Shown here in pieces: positions 29,891-38,619 of a stretch of 40,834 nucleotides of DNA; within the stretch, counting starts at the first letter, position 1; every line of letters starts with the position of its first letter. The notes under the pieces are model-generated. The model ran no database searches. It was not told the DNA's origin and was given only the letters and a program-made list of their open reading frames with translations. The stretch lies in assembly GCA_003818495.1 (NCBI GenBank), contig RPRK01000021.1, forward strand, positions 1-40,834, read 5' to 3'. A program made the translations under genes and the position numbers. This stretch comes from Burkholderiales bacterium (lineage in GTDB: Bacteria > Pseudomonadota > Gammaproteobacteria > Burkholderiales > Burkholderiaceae_E).

Positions 29891-29937
29891 CGGGCGATCG
29901 TAGCGTAGGCACCCGTCGCCGCGATGCCGGAAACGGC

Positions 29938-29961
29938 GAGGCCCCGACGGGGCGGGGCCTC
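29938..29961 (-). terminator. Hairpin downstream of fba
   Basis: GAGGCCCC (29938-29945) and GGGGCCTC (29954-29961) form a perfect 8-bp stem with an 8-nt loop. In the fba direction it is followed by a short T-rich patch (CCGTTTCC). It separates fba from the P450 gene. Confidence 0.5.
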
Positions 29962-30032
29962 TGCGCGATCCGCGCCGACGGGCAGTACGGCCCCCGCGCC
30001 GGAGGTCGGGCCGCCGGCCCGCGATCAGGGGA

Positions 30033-31097
30033 TCAGATGACGGCCTGCGCCAGCTCGCCGTTGCGGTACTTCTCGACCATCACCGACAGGGCCGTCGCCT
30101 TGATCTTCGAGCCCTGACCCGCGCAGCCGAACTCGGCGTAGCGCTGCAGGCAGATCTTCTTGGCCGCCTCGCGCGCGGGCTTGAGGTACTCGCGCGGATC
30201 GAACTTCTCCGGATGCTCGGCGAAGAACTTCCGGATCGCGGCGGTCATCGCCAGCCGGATGTCGGTGTCGATGTTGATCTTGCGCACGCCGTGCTTGATC
30301 GCTTCCTGGATCTCCTCGACCGGCACGCCGTAGGTCTCCTTCATGGCGCCGCCGTACTTGCGGATCTCCTCGAGCAGGTCCTGCGGCACCGACGAGGAGC
30401 CGTGCATCACCAGGTGCGTGTTCGGCAGCCGCGCGTGGATCTCCTTGATCCGCGAGATCGCGAGGATGTCGCCGGTGGGCTTGCGCGAGAACTTGTAGGC
30501 GCCGTGGCTGGTGCCGATGGCGATCGCGAGCGCGTCGACCTGGGTGCGCTTGACGAAGTCGGCGGCCTGCTCCGGATCGGTCAGCAGCTGCTCGCGCGTC
30601 ATCGTCGCGTCGGTGCCGTGGCCGTCCTCCTTGTCGCCCTTCATCGTCTCGAGCGAGCCCAGGCAGCCGAGCTCGCCCTCGACCGTGACGCCGACCGAGT
30701 GCGCCATGTCGACCACGCGGCGGGTGGTGTCGACGTTGTAGTCGTAGCTGGCGATCGTCTTGCCGTCCTCCTCGAGCGAGCCGTCCATCATCACCGAGGT
30801 GAAGCCGAGGTCGATCGCGCCCTTGCAGACCGTCGGCGACTGGCCGTGGTCCTGGTGCATGACGACCGGCACCGACGGGTACGACTCCACGGCGGCCTGG
30901 ATCAGGTGGCGCAGGAAGTGCTCGCCGGCGTACTTCCGGGCACCGGCCGAGGCCTGCATGATCACCGGCGCGTCGATCTCGGCCGCGGCCGACATGATGG
31001 CCTGGACCTGCTCGAGGTTGTTGACGTTGAAGGCCGGGATGCCGTAGCCGTTCACGGCGGCATGGTCGAGCAGCTGGCGCATCGATACGAGGGGCAT
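30033..31097 (-). CDS. fba: Class II fructose-bisphosphate aldolase
   Basis: This 354-aa zinc enzyme cleaves fructose 1,6-bisphosphate to glyceraldehyde 3-phosphate and DHAP in glycolysis, and runs in reverse in gluconeogenesis or the Calvin cycle. Class IIB features are present: [25 protein letters not shown] with the metal and catalytic residues, [45 protein letters not shown] and [17 protein letters not shown] lies 8 nt before the ATG at 31095-31097. It is downstream of pyk on the same strand, with a 152-bp gap containing a palindrome. I see no Rubisco or other Calvin-cycle gene here, so a glycolytic role is the default. Confidence 0.96.
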   Translation of the reverse strand: MPLVSMRQLLDHAAVNGYGIPAFNVNNLEQVQAIMSAAAEIDAPVIMQASAGARKYAGEHFLRHLIQAAVESYPSVPVVMHQDHGQSPTVCKGAIDLGFTSVMMDGSLEEDGKTIASYDYNVDTTRRVVDMAHSVGVTVEGELGCLGSLETMKGDKEDGHGTDATMTREQLLTDPEQAADFVKRTQVDALAIAIGTSHGAYKFSRKPTGDILAISRIKEIHARLPNTHLVMHGSSSVPQDLLEEIRKYGGAMKETYGVPVEEIQEAIKHGVRKINIDTDIRLAMTAAIRKFFAEHPEKFDPREYLKPAREAAKKICLQRYAEFGCAGQGSKIKATALSVMVEKYRNGELAQAVI

Positions 31098-31108
31098 GGA
31101 GGAACTCC

Positions 31109-31126
31109 TGTGTGAAATTTCGCACA
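31109..31126. promoter_or_regulatory. Near-perfect 18-bp palindrome in the fba leader
   Basis: TGTGTGAAATTTCGCACA is symmetric apart from one base pair (T against G at positions 5 and 14). It lies immediately upstream of the fba ribosome-binding site. Its GTGAAA...TTTCGC core is reminiscent of Cra/FruR-type operators, but identification of the regulator is guesswork. Confidence 0.4.
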
Positions 31127-31249
31127 GCCCCGCGCGTCGTCGCCTGTCGGCAGAGGGGCTCTGCGAAAGTCCCGGAAGCTTTGATTATGCCGCGCCGATC
31201 CCGGCGGGCGCCGGGAAAATCGCACGGCCGGGCGTCGGCCGCCGCCCCG

Positions 31250-32683
31250 CTACGCGCGGTCGCCGACCCTGACGATCTGCAGCGTGTTCGTGCCGCCCGA
31301 CTTGCCGATCGGGGTGCCGATGGTCATCAGCACCAGGTCCCCGCGCTCGACGATGCCCAGGTCGACCAGCTTGTGCTCGACCTCGAGCAGCAGGCTCTCG
31401 CGGTCCGACCCGGTGTAGGTCATCGGCACCGGGTGCACCTCGCGGTACAGCGACATCCGGCGCCGGCTGCCCTCCTCGGGCGTGAGCGCGTAGATCGGCA
31501 CGCCGGAGTCGAGCCTCGACATCCACAGCGCGGTCGAGCCCGACTGCGTGAGCGAGGCGATCGCCTTGATCTTCATGTGCGCGGCCGTGAACAGCGCCGC
31601 CATCGCGACGGCCTGGTCGATGCGCCCGAACGTGCGGTTGAGGAATTCCTTGTCGAGCGAGAACGAGCCCGAGCGGTCGGCCTCGTCGCAGACCCGCGCC
31701 ATCGCGGCCACGGTCTCGACCGGATACTTGCCGGCGGCCGTCTCGGCCGACAGCATCACCGCGTCGGTGCCGTCGAGCACCGCGTTGGCCACGTCGGACA
31801 CCTCGGCTCGGGTCGGCACCGGCGACTCGATCATCGACTCCATCATCTGGGTCGCGGTGATCGTCAGCCGGTTGAGCTCCTTGGCCATGCGGATCATGCG
31901 CTTCTGGAGCGCCGGCACAGCCGCGTCGCCGACCTCGACCGCCAGGTCGCCGCGGGCGACCATGATCCCGTCGGAGGCCTTCAGGATCTCCTCGAGGTTG
32001 CCGATCGCCTCGAAGCGCTCGATCTTGGCGATCATCAGCGCCTTGCCCCCGGCGGCGCGGCAGAGCTCGCGCGCCATGTACATGTCCGAGGCGTTCTTCG
32101 GGAACGACACCGCGACGAAATCGGCGGCGAAGCCGACCGCGGTCTTGATGTCGTCCATGTCCTTGGCCGTCAGCGCCGGCGCCGACAGGCCGCCGCCCTG
32201 GCGGTTGATGCCCTTGCGGTTCGACAGCACGCCGCCCAGCGTGACCGTGCAGTCGATGGTCCGGTCGGTCACGCGGTCGACCCGCATGATCATCCGGCCG
32301 TCGTTGAGCAGCAGCGTGTCGCCCGACTTCACGTCGTTGACGAGGTCCTTGTAGTCGAGCCCGACCCGGGTCTCGTCGCCGATCTCGCAGTCGATGTCGA
32401 AGGTGAACCGGTCGCCCTCGACCAGCGTGACCTTGCCGTCGGCGAACTTCCCGATCCGGATCTTCGGACCCTGCAGGTCGGCGAGCACGCCGATGTCGCG
32501 CCCCAGGCGCTTGCCGATCTCGCGGACCCGGCTCACCACGCCGATATGCTCCTCGGCGGTGCCGTGCGAGAAGTTGACCCGCACCACGTTGACGCCCGAC
32601 AGGATCATCCGCTCGAGGGTGGCCGAGTCGGTGGAGGCGGGGCCGAGCGTGGCCACGATCTTGGTGGCGCGCGGAATGGTCAT
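31250..32683 (-). CDS. pyk: Pyruvate kinase
   Basis: This 477-aa enzyme converts phosphoenolpyruvate and ADP to pyruvate and ATP. It opens with the typical RATKIVATLGPAS, followed by VNVVRVNFSHG, ADLQGPKIRIG, IAKIERFEAIGNLEEI, MVARGDLAVEVG and TATQMMESMI. The C-terminal domain ends in the usual GTPIGKSGGTN. I favour the ATG at 32681-32683 (MTIPRATK); an ATG at 32696-32698 would add five residues, and neither has a clear ribosome-binding site. It is divergent from ccoI, with an FNR-like box and a short palindrome between them. Confidence 0.95.
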   Translation of the reverse strand: MTIPRATKIVATLGPASTDSATLERMILSGVNVVRVNFSHGTAEEHIGVVSRVREIGKRLGRDIGVLADLQGPKIRIGKFADGKVTLVEGDRFTFDIDCEIGDETRVGLDYKDLVNDVKSGDTLLLNDGRMIMRVDRVTDRTIDCTVTLGGVLSNRKGINRQGGGLSAPALTAKDMDDIKTAVGFAADFVAVSFPKNASDMYMARELCRAAGGKALMIAKIERFEAIGNLEEILKASDGIMVARGDLAVEVGDAAVPALQKRMIRMAKELNRLTITATQMMESMIESPVPTRAEVSDVANAVLDGTDAVMLSAETAAGKYPVETVAAMARVCDEADRSGSFSLDKEFLNRTFGRIDQAVAMAALFTAAHMKIKAIASLTQSGSTALWMSRLDSGVPIYALTPEEGSRRRMSLYREVHPVPMTYTGSDRESLLLEVEHKLVDLGIVERGDLVLMTIGTPIGKSGGTNTLQIVRVGDRA

Positions 32684-32714
32684 CTCGGGCGGGTCCATAG
32701 GGGGTCGCAAGGGC

Positions 32715-32727
32715 TTGCATTGTGCAA
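32715..32727. promoter_or_regulatory. Small perfect inverted repeat upstream of pyk
   Basis: TTGCA-TTG-TGCAA is a perfect 5-bp inverted repeat 17-32 bp upstream of the two possible pyk starts. Its position suits an operator for pyk. The regulator is unknown, and a 5-bp arm could arise by chance. Confidence 0.25.
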
Positions 32728-32750
32728 CGAAACGCCAGGCCCCCGACCAT

Positions 32751-32770
32751 GACTTGACCTGCGTCAAGTC
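32751..32770. promoter_or_regulatory. FNR/Anr-type box for ccoI
   Basis: TTGACCTGCGTCAA (32754-32767) fits TTGA(T/C)-N4-(A/G)TCAA, and the symmetry extends to 8-bp arms. The centre is 32760.5. A TATGAT at 32810-32815 would start transcription near 32822, which puts the box at -61.5, a classical class I FNR position. Low-oxygen activation of ccoI is inferred. Confidence 0.75.
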
Positions 32771-32855
32771 ATCCCCGGGCGTGGCCGCCCGACCGGCGGC
32801 GGCCGTGGCTATGATCGGTCCACCCACATTCGGCACCTTCGCCACGCCCGCACGG

Positions 32856-35141
32856 ATGCATCCGACCGACGCCTACCGCCACCTCGACGACCCGGAGGAG
32901 CTCGCCGAGGTCGCCCGCGAGCTCCCGGCCCGCGGCGACGGGGCACGGCGGCTGGAGGCGGTGCTCACCGTCGACGGCGTGCACTGCGCGGCCTGCGTGG
33001 TGTCGATCGAGCAGGCGCTGCGCGGCGCGGTCGACGAGGTCTCGGTCAACGCCGCCACGCGGCGCGCGCGGATCGTGTTCCGGCCGGAGCGCCAGCCGCT
33101 GTCGGGCCTGCTCGCGCGGATCGCCGCGCTCGGCTACGCGCCGCGCCCGGTCTCCCGGTCGGCGATGTCCGACGTGCAGGCCGCGGGACGGCGCACCGCG
33201 CTGTGGCGGATGCTGGTCGCGGTGCTCTGCATGATGCAGGTCATGATGTACGCCGTGCCCCGCTACGTCGCGGGCCCCGACGGCATGACGGACGACGTCA
33301 GGCAGCTGCTGATGTGGGCGGAGTGGATGCTGACCCTGCCCACGCTGCTGTTCGCCGCCGGACCGTTCCTGCGCAGCGCATGGTTCGACCTGCGCGCCCG
33401 CCGGATCGGCATGGACGTGCCGGTGTCGCTCGGCATCGTCGTGACCTTCGTCGCGAGCTGCGCCGGCGCGCTCGAGGGGGGCGAGGTCTATTTCGACTCG
33501 CTCACGATGTTCGTCGCGTTCCTGCTGATCGGCCGCTGGCTCGAGGCGGCGGCCCGCGAGCGCGCGCTGTCCGGCGTGGCCGACCTGCTCGCGAGACTGC
33601 CCGAGACCGTCGAGCGCCTGCTCGACGCCGACCGCACGGAGACGGTGACGCTGCGAAAGCTGCGCCCGGGCGACCGGGTCCGGGTGGCGGTCGGTCAGGC
33701 GGTGCCGGCCGACGGCATCGTCGAGACCGGGCGGTCCCATGCCGACGAGTCCCTGCTGACCGGCGAGAGCACCCCGATCGCGAAGCACCCGGGCGACCCG
33801 CTCGCCGCGGGCAGCCTGAACCTGAGCGGTCCGCTGACCGTCCGCCTGACGCGCGCCGCGCGCGACTCGCGCCTGCAGGAGATCGCCGATCTGGTCGAGG
33901 CCGCCTCGGCCCGCAAGCCGCGGATCGCCCAGGTCGCCGACCGCTGGGCCGGTCCGTTCCTGATCGCGGTGATGGTGCTCGCCGCGCTCGCCTGGGCGGT
34001 GTGGCACACCATCGACCCCTCGCGGGCGATCTGGATCGCCGCCTCCGTGCTGGTGGTCACCTGTCCGTGCGCGCTGTCGCTCGCCACGCCGACCGCGCTG
34101 CTCGCAGCCGCGGGCACGCTCGCGCGGCGCGGCCTGCTGGCCCGCTCGCCGCAGGCGATCGAGGCGCTCGCCGGCGTCGATGCGTTCGTCTTCGACAAGA
34201 CCGGCACCCTCACGCACGACAGGCTGTCCCTCGAACGGCTCGACCTGCTCGAAGGCGCGCTCGAGCTGTCGCTCGACGGACCGCGGGTGCTCTCGGTGGT
34301 GGCGGCGCTCGAGGCCGGGTCGCTGCATCCGGCGGCGACGGCGCTGTGCCGTGCGGCCCAGGCGGGGACGCCGCCCGCCGTGCGCGATCTCGAAGAGCAC
34401 GGCGGCTCGGGCATCTCCGGGCAGGTGCTGCTCGACGGCCGCTGGCTCGACGCCCGGATCGGCAACGCGGCCTTCGCGGGGGTCGGGAGCGAGAGTTCCG
34501 GCGGCGGCATCCGCCTGATGCTCGACGGCCGGCCGATCGCCCGCTTCGAACTGGCCGAGACCGCGCGCGCCGACGCCGCCTCGGCGCTGGCGGCCCTGCG
34601 CGCCGACGGCGTCAGCGTCGAGATCCTGTCGGGCGACGACGTCGCGCGGGTCGCGCGGCTCGCCGAGCGGCTCGACGTCGACGCCTGGCGTGCCGAGGCC
34701 TCGCCGCAGGAGAAGCTCGCGACACTCGCCGCGCGCCAGGCGGAGGGACATCGCGTCGCGATGGTCGGCGACGGCATCAACGACGCGCCGGTGCTCGCGC
34801 GCGCGGACGTCTCGGTGTCGTTCGCCACCGCCGCACCCCTCGCCCAGCACCAGGCCGACCTGCTCCTGCTCGGCGGGCGGCTCGATGCGCTCGTGCAGGC
34901 CCGGCGCCTGGCGCGCCGGACGATGCGGGTGGTGACCCAGAACCTCGCCTTCGCCGCGGTCTACAACGCGGTGTGCATTCCGCTCGCCCTCGCCGGCCTG
35001 CTGCCCCCGTGGCTCGCCGGCCTGGGGATGGCCGCGAGCTCGCTGGTCGTGGTCGTCAACGCGCTGCGCCTGGCGGACCGCCCGGCGATCGCGCGCGAGC
35101 CGGTCCGCGGCATCGCCGCCGACCCGTCCGCGCTCGCCTGA
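32856..35141 (+). CDS. ccoI: Copper-exporting P1B-type ATPase CcoI/FixI for cbb3 assembly
   Basis: This 761-aa Cu(I) P-type ATPase is needed for maturation of the cbb3 oxidase copper centre. An N-terminal metal-binding domain has C44-x-x-C47 (GVHCAAC). Hydrophobic segments follow, then the actuator motif LTGESTPI, the transmembrane C403-P-C405, the phosphorylated D447 in DKTGTLT, an ATP-binding domain, and [10 protein letters not shown] before the last membrane pair. Length and order match FixI/CcoI rather than CopA. The ATG at 32856-32858 opens at MHPTDAY. It precedes ccoS by 36 nt and probably starts an operon reading into the oxidase genes, under an FNR-type box. Confidence 0.95.
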   Translation: MHPTDAYRHLDDPEELAEVARELPARGDGARRLEAVLTVDGVHCAACVVSIEQALRGAVDEVSVNAATRRARIVFRPERQPLSGLLARIAALGYAPRPVSRSAMSDVQAAGRRTALWRMLVAVLCMMQVMMYAVPRYVAGPDGMTDDVRQLLMWAEWMLTLPTLLFAAGPFLRSAWFDLRARRIGMDVPVSLGIVVTFVASCAGALEGGEVYFDSLTMFVAFLLIGRWLEAAARERALSGVADLLARLPETVERLLDADRTETVTLRKLRPGDRVRVAVGQAVPADGIVETGRSHADESLLTGESTPIAKHPGDPLAAGSLNLSGPLTVRLTRAARDSRLQEIADLVEAASARKPRIAQVADRWAGPFLIAVMVLAALAWAVWHTIDPSRAIWIAASVLVVTCPCALSLATPTALLAAAGTLARRGLLARSPQAIEALAGVDAFVFDKTGTLTHDRLSLERLDLLEGALELSLDGPRVLSVVAALEAGSLHPAATALCRAAQAGTPPAVRDLEEHGGSGISGQVLLDGRWLDARIGNAAFAGVGSESSGGGIRLMLDGRPIARFELAETARADAASALAALRADGVSVEILSGDDVARVARLAERLDVDAWRAEASPQEKLATLAARQAEGHRVAMVGDGINDAPVLARADVSVSFATAAPLAQHQADLLLLGGRLDALVQARRLARRTMRVVTQNLAFAAVYNAVCIPLALAGLLPPWLAGLGMAASSLVVVVNALRLADRPAIAREPVRGIAADPSALA

Positions 35142-35177
35142 CGGCGCGCGCTGCGGACATCCACGAGGAGCGCAGCC

Positions 35178-35342
35178 ATGGACATCCTCTACATGCTGGT
35201 GCCACTGTCGGTGGTGCTCGTCCTCGCGATCGTCGGAGTCCTCGCCTGGTCGGTCTGGAACGGACAGTTCGACGACGTCGAGCAGGAAGGCGAGCGCATC
35301 CTCGAGGACGACGATTCCCCGGAGCGGCGCCCGCCGCAGTGA
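35178..35342 (+). CDS. ccoS: cbb3 oxidase maturation protein CcoS
   Basis: This 54-aa protein opens with [16 protein letters not shown]. It has one membrane segment (about residues 5-26) followed by the conserved [10 protein letters not shown] and an acidic tail, which is the CcoS/FixS pattern. It is needed for insertion of haem and copper into the cbb3 oxidase. GAGGAG lies about 7 nt before the ATG. It sits between ccoI and ccoN as in other proteobacteria. Confidence 0.93.
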   Translation: MDILYMLVPLSVVLVLAIVGVLAWSVWNGQFDDVEQEGERILEDDDSPERRPPQ

Positions 35343-35358
35343 CCGCCGCAGTGTCCGC

Positions 35359-35372
35359 TTGACCTGGATCAA
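35359..35372. promoter_or_regulatory. FNR/Anr-type box for ccoN
   Basis: TTGACCTGGATCAA matches TTGA(T/C)-N4-ATCAA and is centred at 35365.5. CACAAT at 35394-35399 is a plausible -10 that would start transcription near 35407, which places the box at -41.5, the standard class II FNR position. The leader to ccoN would be only about 24 nt. Confidence 0.8.
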
Positions 35373-35430
35373 GGCGGACGGCGTGCCGCTCAGCACAATT
35401 GATGCTGGGCACTCCAGGGGAGAGAAGAAC

Positions 35431-36864
35431 GTGAGCACTTCGGTATCGACGACCTACAACTACACGGTCGTCAGACAGTTCGCCGTGATGACGGTGGTCT
35501 GGGGAATCGTCGGGATGCTGGTCGGCGTGATCATCGCCGCGCAGCTGGCCTTCCCGGCCTTGAACTTCGACCTGCCATGGCTGTCGTACGGTCGCCTGCG
35601 GCCGCTGCACACCAATGCGGTCATCTTCGCGTTCGGCGGGTGCGCGCTGTTCGCCACCAGCTACTACGCGGTCCAGCGCACCTGCCAGACGCGCCTGTTC
35701 GGCGGTCCGCTGGCGGCGTTCACCTTCTGGGGCTGGCAGCTCGTGATCGTGGCGGCCGCCGTGTCGCTGCCGCTCGGCTACACCACCTCGAAGGAGTACG
35801 CCGAGCTGGAATGGCCGATCGACATCCTGATCACGCTGGTCTGGGTCTCGTACGCGATCGTGTTCTTCGGCACGCTCGCCACCCGCAAGGTCAAGCACAT
35901 CTACGTGGCCAACTGGTTCTACGGCGCGTTCATCCTCACGGTGGCCCTGCTGCACGTGGTGAACAGCGCCGCGATCCCGGCCGGCCCGATGAAGTCGTAC
36001 TCGGCCTTCGCGGGCGTGCAGGACGCCATGGTGCAGTGGTGGTACGGCCATAACGCCGTCGGCTTCTTCCTCACCGCCGGCTTCCTGGGGATGATGTACT
36101 ACTACGTGCCCAAGCAGATCGGGCGCCCGGTGTACTCGTACCGCCTGTCGATCGTGCACTTCTGGGCGCTGATCTTCACGTACATGTGGGCGGGTCCGCA
36201 CCACCTGCACTACACCGCGCTGCCCGACTGGGCGCAGTCGATCGGCATGGCGTTCTCGCTGATCCTGCTGGCGCCGTCCTGGGGCGGCATGATCAACGGG
36301 ATCATGACGCTGTCGGGCGCCTGGCACAAACTGCGCGACGACCCGATCCTGCGCTTCATGATCGTCTCGCTGTCCTTCTACGGCATGTCGACCTTCGAAG
36401 GTCCGATGATGTCGATCAAGACGGTCAACGCGCTGTCGCACTACACGGACTGGACCATCGGCCACGTGCACTCCGGCGCGCTCGGCTGGGTCGGCCTGAT
36501 CTCGATGGGCTCGCTCTACTACCTGATCCCGCGCCTCTTCGGCAAGGAGAAGATGTACAGCATCCGTGCGATCGAGGTGCACTTCTGGGTGGCCACCATC
36601 GGCATCGTGCTGTACGCGGTCTCGATGTGGATCAGCGGCGTGACCCAGGGCCTGATGTGGCGCGCGGTCGAGCCCGACGGCACCCTCACCTACTCGTTCG
36701 TCGAGTCGGTCAAGGCCAGCTACCCGTACTACTACGTCCGGCTCATCGGCGGCCTGCTGTACTTCACCGGCATGCTGATCATGGCCTGGAACGTCGCCAA
36801 GACCATCGCCGGTGCGCAGCCGGTGGACGCGCCCGTGCTCGCCGCCGAGCCGGCCCACGCCTGA
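35431..36864 (+). CDS. ccoN: cbb3-type cytochrome c oxidase catalytic subunit I (CcoN)
   Basis: CcoN (477 aa) holds the haem b and b3-CuB centres that reduce oxygen with high affinity and pump protons. It has about twelve membrane segments. Haem and CuB ligand regions are visible in [50 protein letters not shown] and [11 protein letters not shown]. The tyrosine expected to cross-link to a histidine in C-type oxidases fits the later helices. I chose the GTG at 35431-35433 ([11 protein letters not shown]), with GGGGAGAG ahead; an upstream in-frame ATG would fall within the FNR box. It is followed by ccoO after 19 nt. Confidence 0.96.
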   Translation: MSTSVSTTYNYTVVRQFAVMTVVWGIVGMLVGVIIAAQLAFPALNFDLPWLSYGRLRPLHTNAVIFAFGGCALFATSYYAVQRTCQTRLFGGPLAAFTFWGWQLVIVAAAVSLPLGYTTSKEYAELEWPIDILITLVWVSYAIVFFGTLATRKVKHIYVANWFYGAFILTVALLHVVNSAAIPAGPMKSYSAFAGVQDAMVQWWYGHNAVGFFLTAGFLGMMYYYVPKQIGRPVYSYRLSIVHFWALIFTYMWAGPHHLHYTALPDWAQSIGMAFSLILLAPSWGGMINGIMTLSGAWHKLRDDPILRFMIVSLSFYGMSTFEGPMMSIKTVNALSHYTDWTIGHVHSGALGWVGLISMGSLYYLIPRLFGKEKMYSIRAIEVHFWVATIGIVLYAVSMWISGVTQGLMWRAVEPDGTLTYSFVESVKASYPYYYVRLIGGLLYFTGMLIMAWNVAKTIAGAQPVDAPVLAAEPAHA

Positions 36865-36883
36865 CGCGCCGAGGAGAACGAAC

Positions 36884-37489
36884 ATGCCCTTGTCCCACGA
36901 GAAGATCGAGACCAACACCTTCCTGCTGATCGTCCTGACCCTGCTCACGGTCGCGGTCGGCGGGCTGGTCGAGATCGTTCCGCTGTACTTCCAGAAGTCC
37001 ACCACCGAGCCGGTGCAGGGGCTGCAGCCCTACGACGCGATGCGGCTGGCCGGACGCGACATCTACCAGCGGGAGGGCTGCTACAACTGCCACTCGCAGA
37101 TGGTCCGTCCGTTCCGCGCCGAGACGCTGCGCTACGGCCCGTACTCGGTCGCCGGCGAGTTCGTCTGGGACCATCCGTTCCAGTGGGGCAGCAAGCGCAC
37201 CGGGCCGGACCTGGCACGCGTCGGCGGCCGCTACAACGACGAATGGCACCGCGCCCACCTGGTGAATCCGCGTGACCTGGTGCCCGAGTCGAACATGCCC
37301 GGCTACCCGTGGCTCGAGAAGAACCTCGTCGACCACACGACCATCGCGGCCCACATGTCGGCGCTGCGCAAGGTCGGCGTGCCGTACACGGACGAGGACA
37401 TCGCCAAGGCGCCCGAAGTCGTGCGCGGCAAGACCGAGATGGAGGCGCTGATCGCGTACCTCCAGGGTCTCGGCACCGTCATCAAGTAA
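36884..37489 (+). CDS. ccoO: cbb3-type cytochrome c oxidase mono-haem subunit II (CcoO)
   Basis: CcoO (201 aa) is a membrane-anchored c-type cytochrome that carries electrons to CcoN. One N-terminal membrane helix (about 12-34) leads to a periplasmic domain with the haem motif C66-Y-N-C69-H70 ([13 protein letters not shown]) and an axial Met, probably in [11 protein letters not shown]. The length is typical. GAGGAG lies 7 nt before the ATG at 36884-36886. ccoQ begins 13 nt downstream. Confidence 0.96.
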   Translation: MPLSHEKIETNTFLLIVLTLLTVAVGGLVEIVPLYFQKSTTEPVQGLQPYDAMRLAGRDIYQREGCYNCHSQMVRPFRAETLRYGPYSVAGEFVWDHPFQWGSKRTGPDLARVGGRYNDEWHRAHLVNPRDLVPESNMPGYPWLEKNLVDHTTIAAHMSALRKVGVPYTDEDIAKAPEVVRGKTEMEALIAYLQGLGTVIK

Positions 37490-37501
37490 AGGACCGCCGA
37501 C

Positions 37502-37636
37502 ATGGACGTCAACGTGCTGCGCGGTGTCATCACCGCACTCTCCCTCGCCTGCTTCGTCGGCATCGTCGTCTGGGCCTACTCGCCGCGCAACAAGGCGCGA
37601 CTCGAGCAGGACGGCCGCATCCCGCTCGACGACTGA
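37502..37636 (+). CDS. ccoQ: cbb3 oxidase small subunit CcoQ
   Basis: This 44-aa membrane peptide has one hydrophobic helix (about 8-25) followed by WAYSPRNKARLEQDGRIPLDD. The YSPRNK...F/L-E pattern with an acidic end is typical of CcoQ/FixQ. It stabilises the complex and links CcoP to it. AAAGGA lies ahead of the ATG. It is placed between ccoO and ccoP as expected. Confidence 0.92.
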   Translation: MDVNVLRGVITALSLACFVGIVVWAYSPRNKARLEQDGRIPLDD

Positions 37637-37658
37637 GAAGAACGGAAGGAATCCGATC

Positions 37659-38579
37659 ATGGCTGATTTCACGAGTGGGTTCTGGTCGTCGTTCATCACG
37701 ATCGCAACCATCGTCTCCATCGTCTTCTGTCTGCTGCTGCTGCTCGTCAACAGCAAGAAGCCGCCGAAGACCGCCGACAACACCACCGGCCACGTCTGGG
37801 ACGGCGACCTGCGGGAGGCGAACAATCCCCTGCCGCGCTGGTGGAGCGGACTGTTCGTCATCACGATCGTCTTCGCGGCGGTCTACCTGTGGATGTATCC
37901 GGGCCTCGGGGCCTACGCGGGTGCGGCGAAGTGGTCCGCGCACGGCCAGTACGACGCCGAGAAGCAGGCGCTCGACGCCGAGATGGCGCCGCTCTACGCG
38001 AAGTACCAGGCGCAGCCGATTCCCTCGCTCATCGGTGACCCGCAGGCCCGCGCGATCGGCGAGCGGCTGTTCCTCGCGAACTGCTCGCAGTGCCACGGCT
38101 CGGATGCGCGCGGCGCCAAGGGGTTCCCGAACCTGACCGACGGCGACTGGCTGTACGGCAACGCGCCCGAGCAGATCGTCGAGACGCTCGCCAAGGGTCG
38201 CAACGGCGTGATGCCCGCGCTCGGTGCGGCGGTCGGCGGGGCGCCCGAGGTCGAGCAGCTCGCCCAGTACGTGCTGTCGCTGTCGGGCAGCGCCACCGAC
38301 CCGGTCAAGGCCGAGCTCGGCAAGCCGAGGTATGCGGTCTGCGCGGCGTGCCACGGTCCGGACGGCAAGGGCAACCAGGCGCTGGGCGCGCCGAACCTGA
38401 CCGACCGCGTCTGGCTGCACGGCGGCGGCCTGCAGCAGGTCGTCTCGATGATCAACAACGGCAAGAACAACATGATGCCGGCGTGGAACACGAAGCTGAC
38501 CGAAGGCCAGATCCACGTGCTCGCCTCGTACGTGCTCGGGCTGTCGCAGCGCGCACCCGCGAGCGCCGCCTCCAAGTGA
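37659..38579 (+). CDS. ccoP: cbb3-type cytochrome c oxidase di-haem subunit III (CcoP)
   Basis: CcoP (306 aa) receives electrons from soluble cytochrome c and passes them to CcoO. Two membrane segments (about 8-30 and 62-82) flank the conserved TTGHVWDGDLREANNPLPRWW. The periplasmic part has two haem sites, C142-S-Q-C145-H146 and C228-A-A-C231-H232, each with GxPNLTD downstream and a Met ligand region. GGAAGGA lies about 8 nt ahead of the ATG at 37659-37661. It is the last structural oxidase gene. Confidence 0.96.
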   Translation: MADFTSGFWSSFITIATIVSIVFCLLLLLVNSKKPPKTADNTTGHVWDGDLREANNPLPRWWSGLFVITIVFAAVYLWMYPGLGAYAGAAKWSAHGQYDAEKQALDAEMAPLYAKYQAQPIPSLIGDPQARAIGERLFLANCSQCHGSDARGAKGFPNLTDGDWLYGNAPEQIVETLAKGRNGVMPALGAAVGGAPEVEQLAQYVLSLSGSATDPVKAELGKPRYAVCAACHGPDGKGNQALGAPNLTDRVWLHGGGLQQVVSMINNGKNNMMPAWNTKLTEGQIHVLASYVLGLSQRAPASAASK

Positions 38580-38619
38580 TCCGGCAGCGACCGTCCCGCA
38601 TCCACGCAACGAGCAGTCG

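Noticed and set aside
31184-31189. CATAAT on the minus strand as an fba -10
   Set aside because: No -35 exists at any acceptable spacing (GGCGCC at 17 bp), so I did not list it as a promoter.
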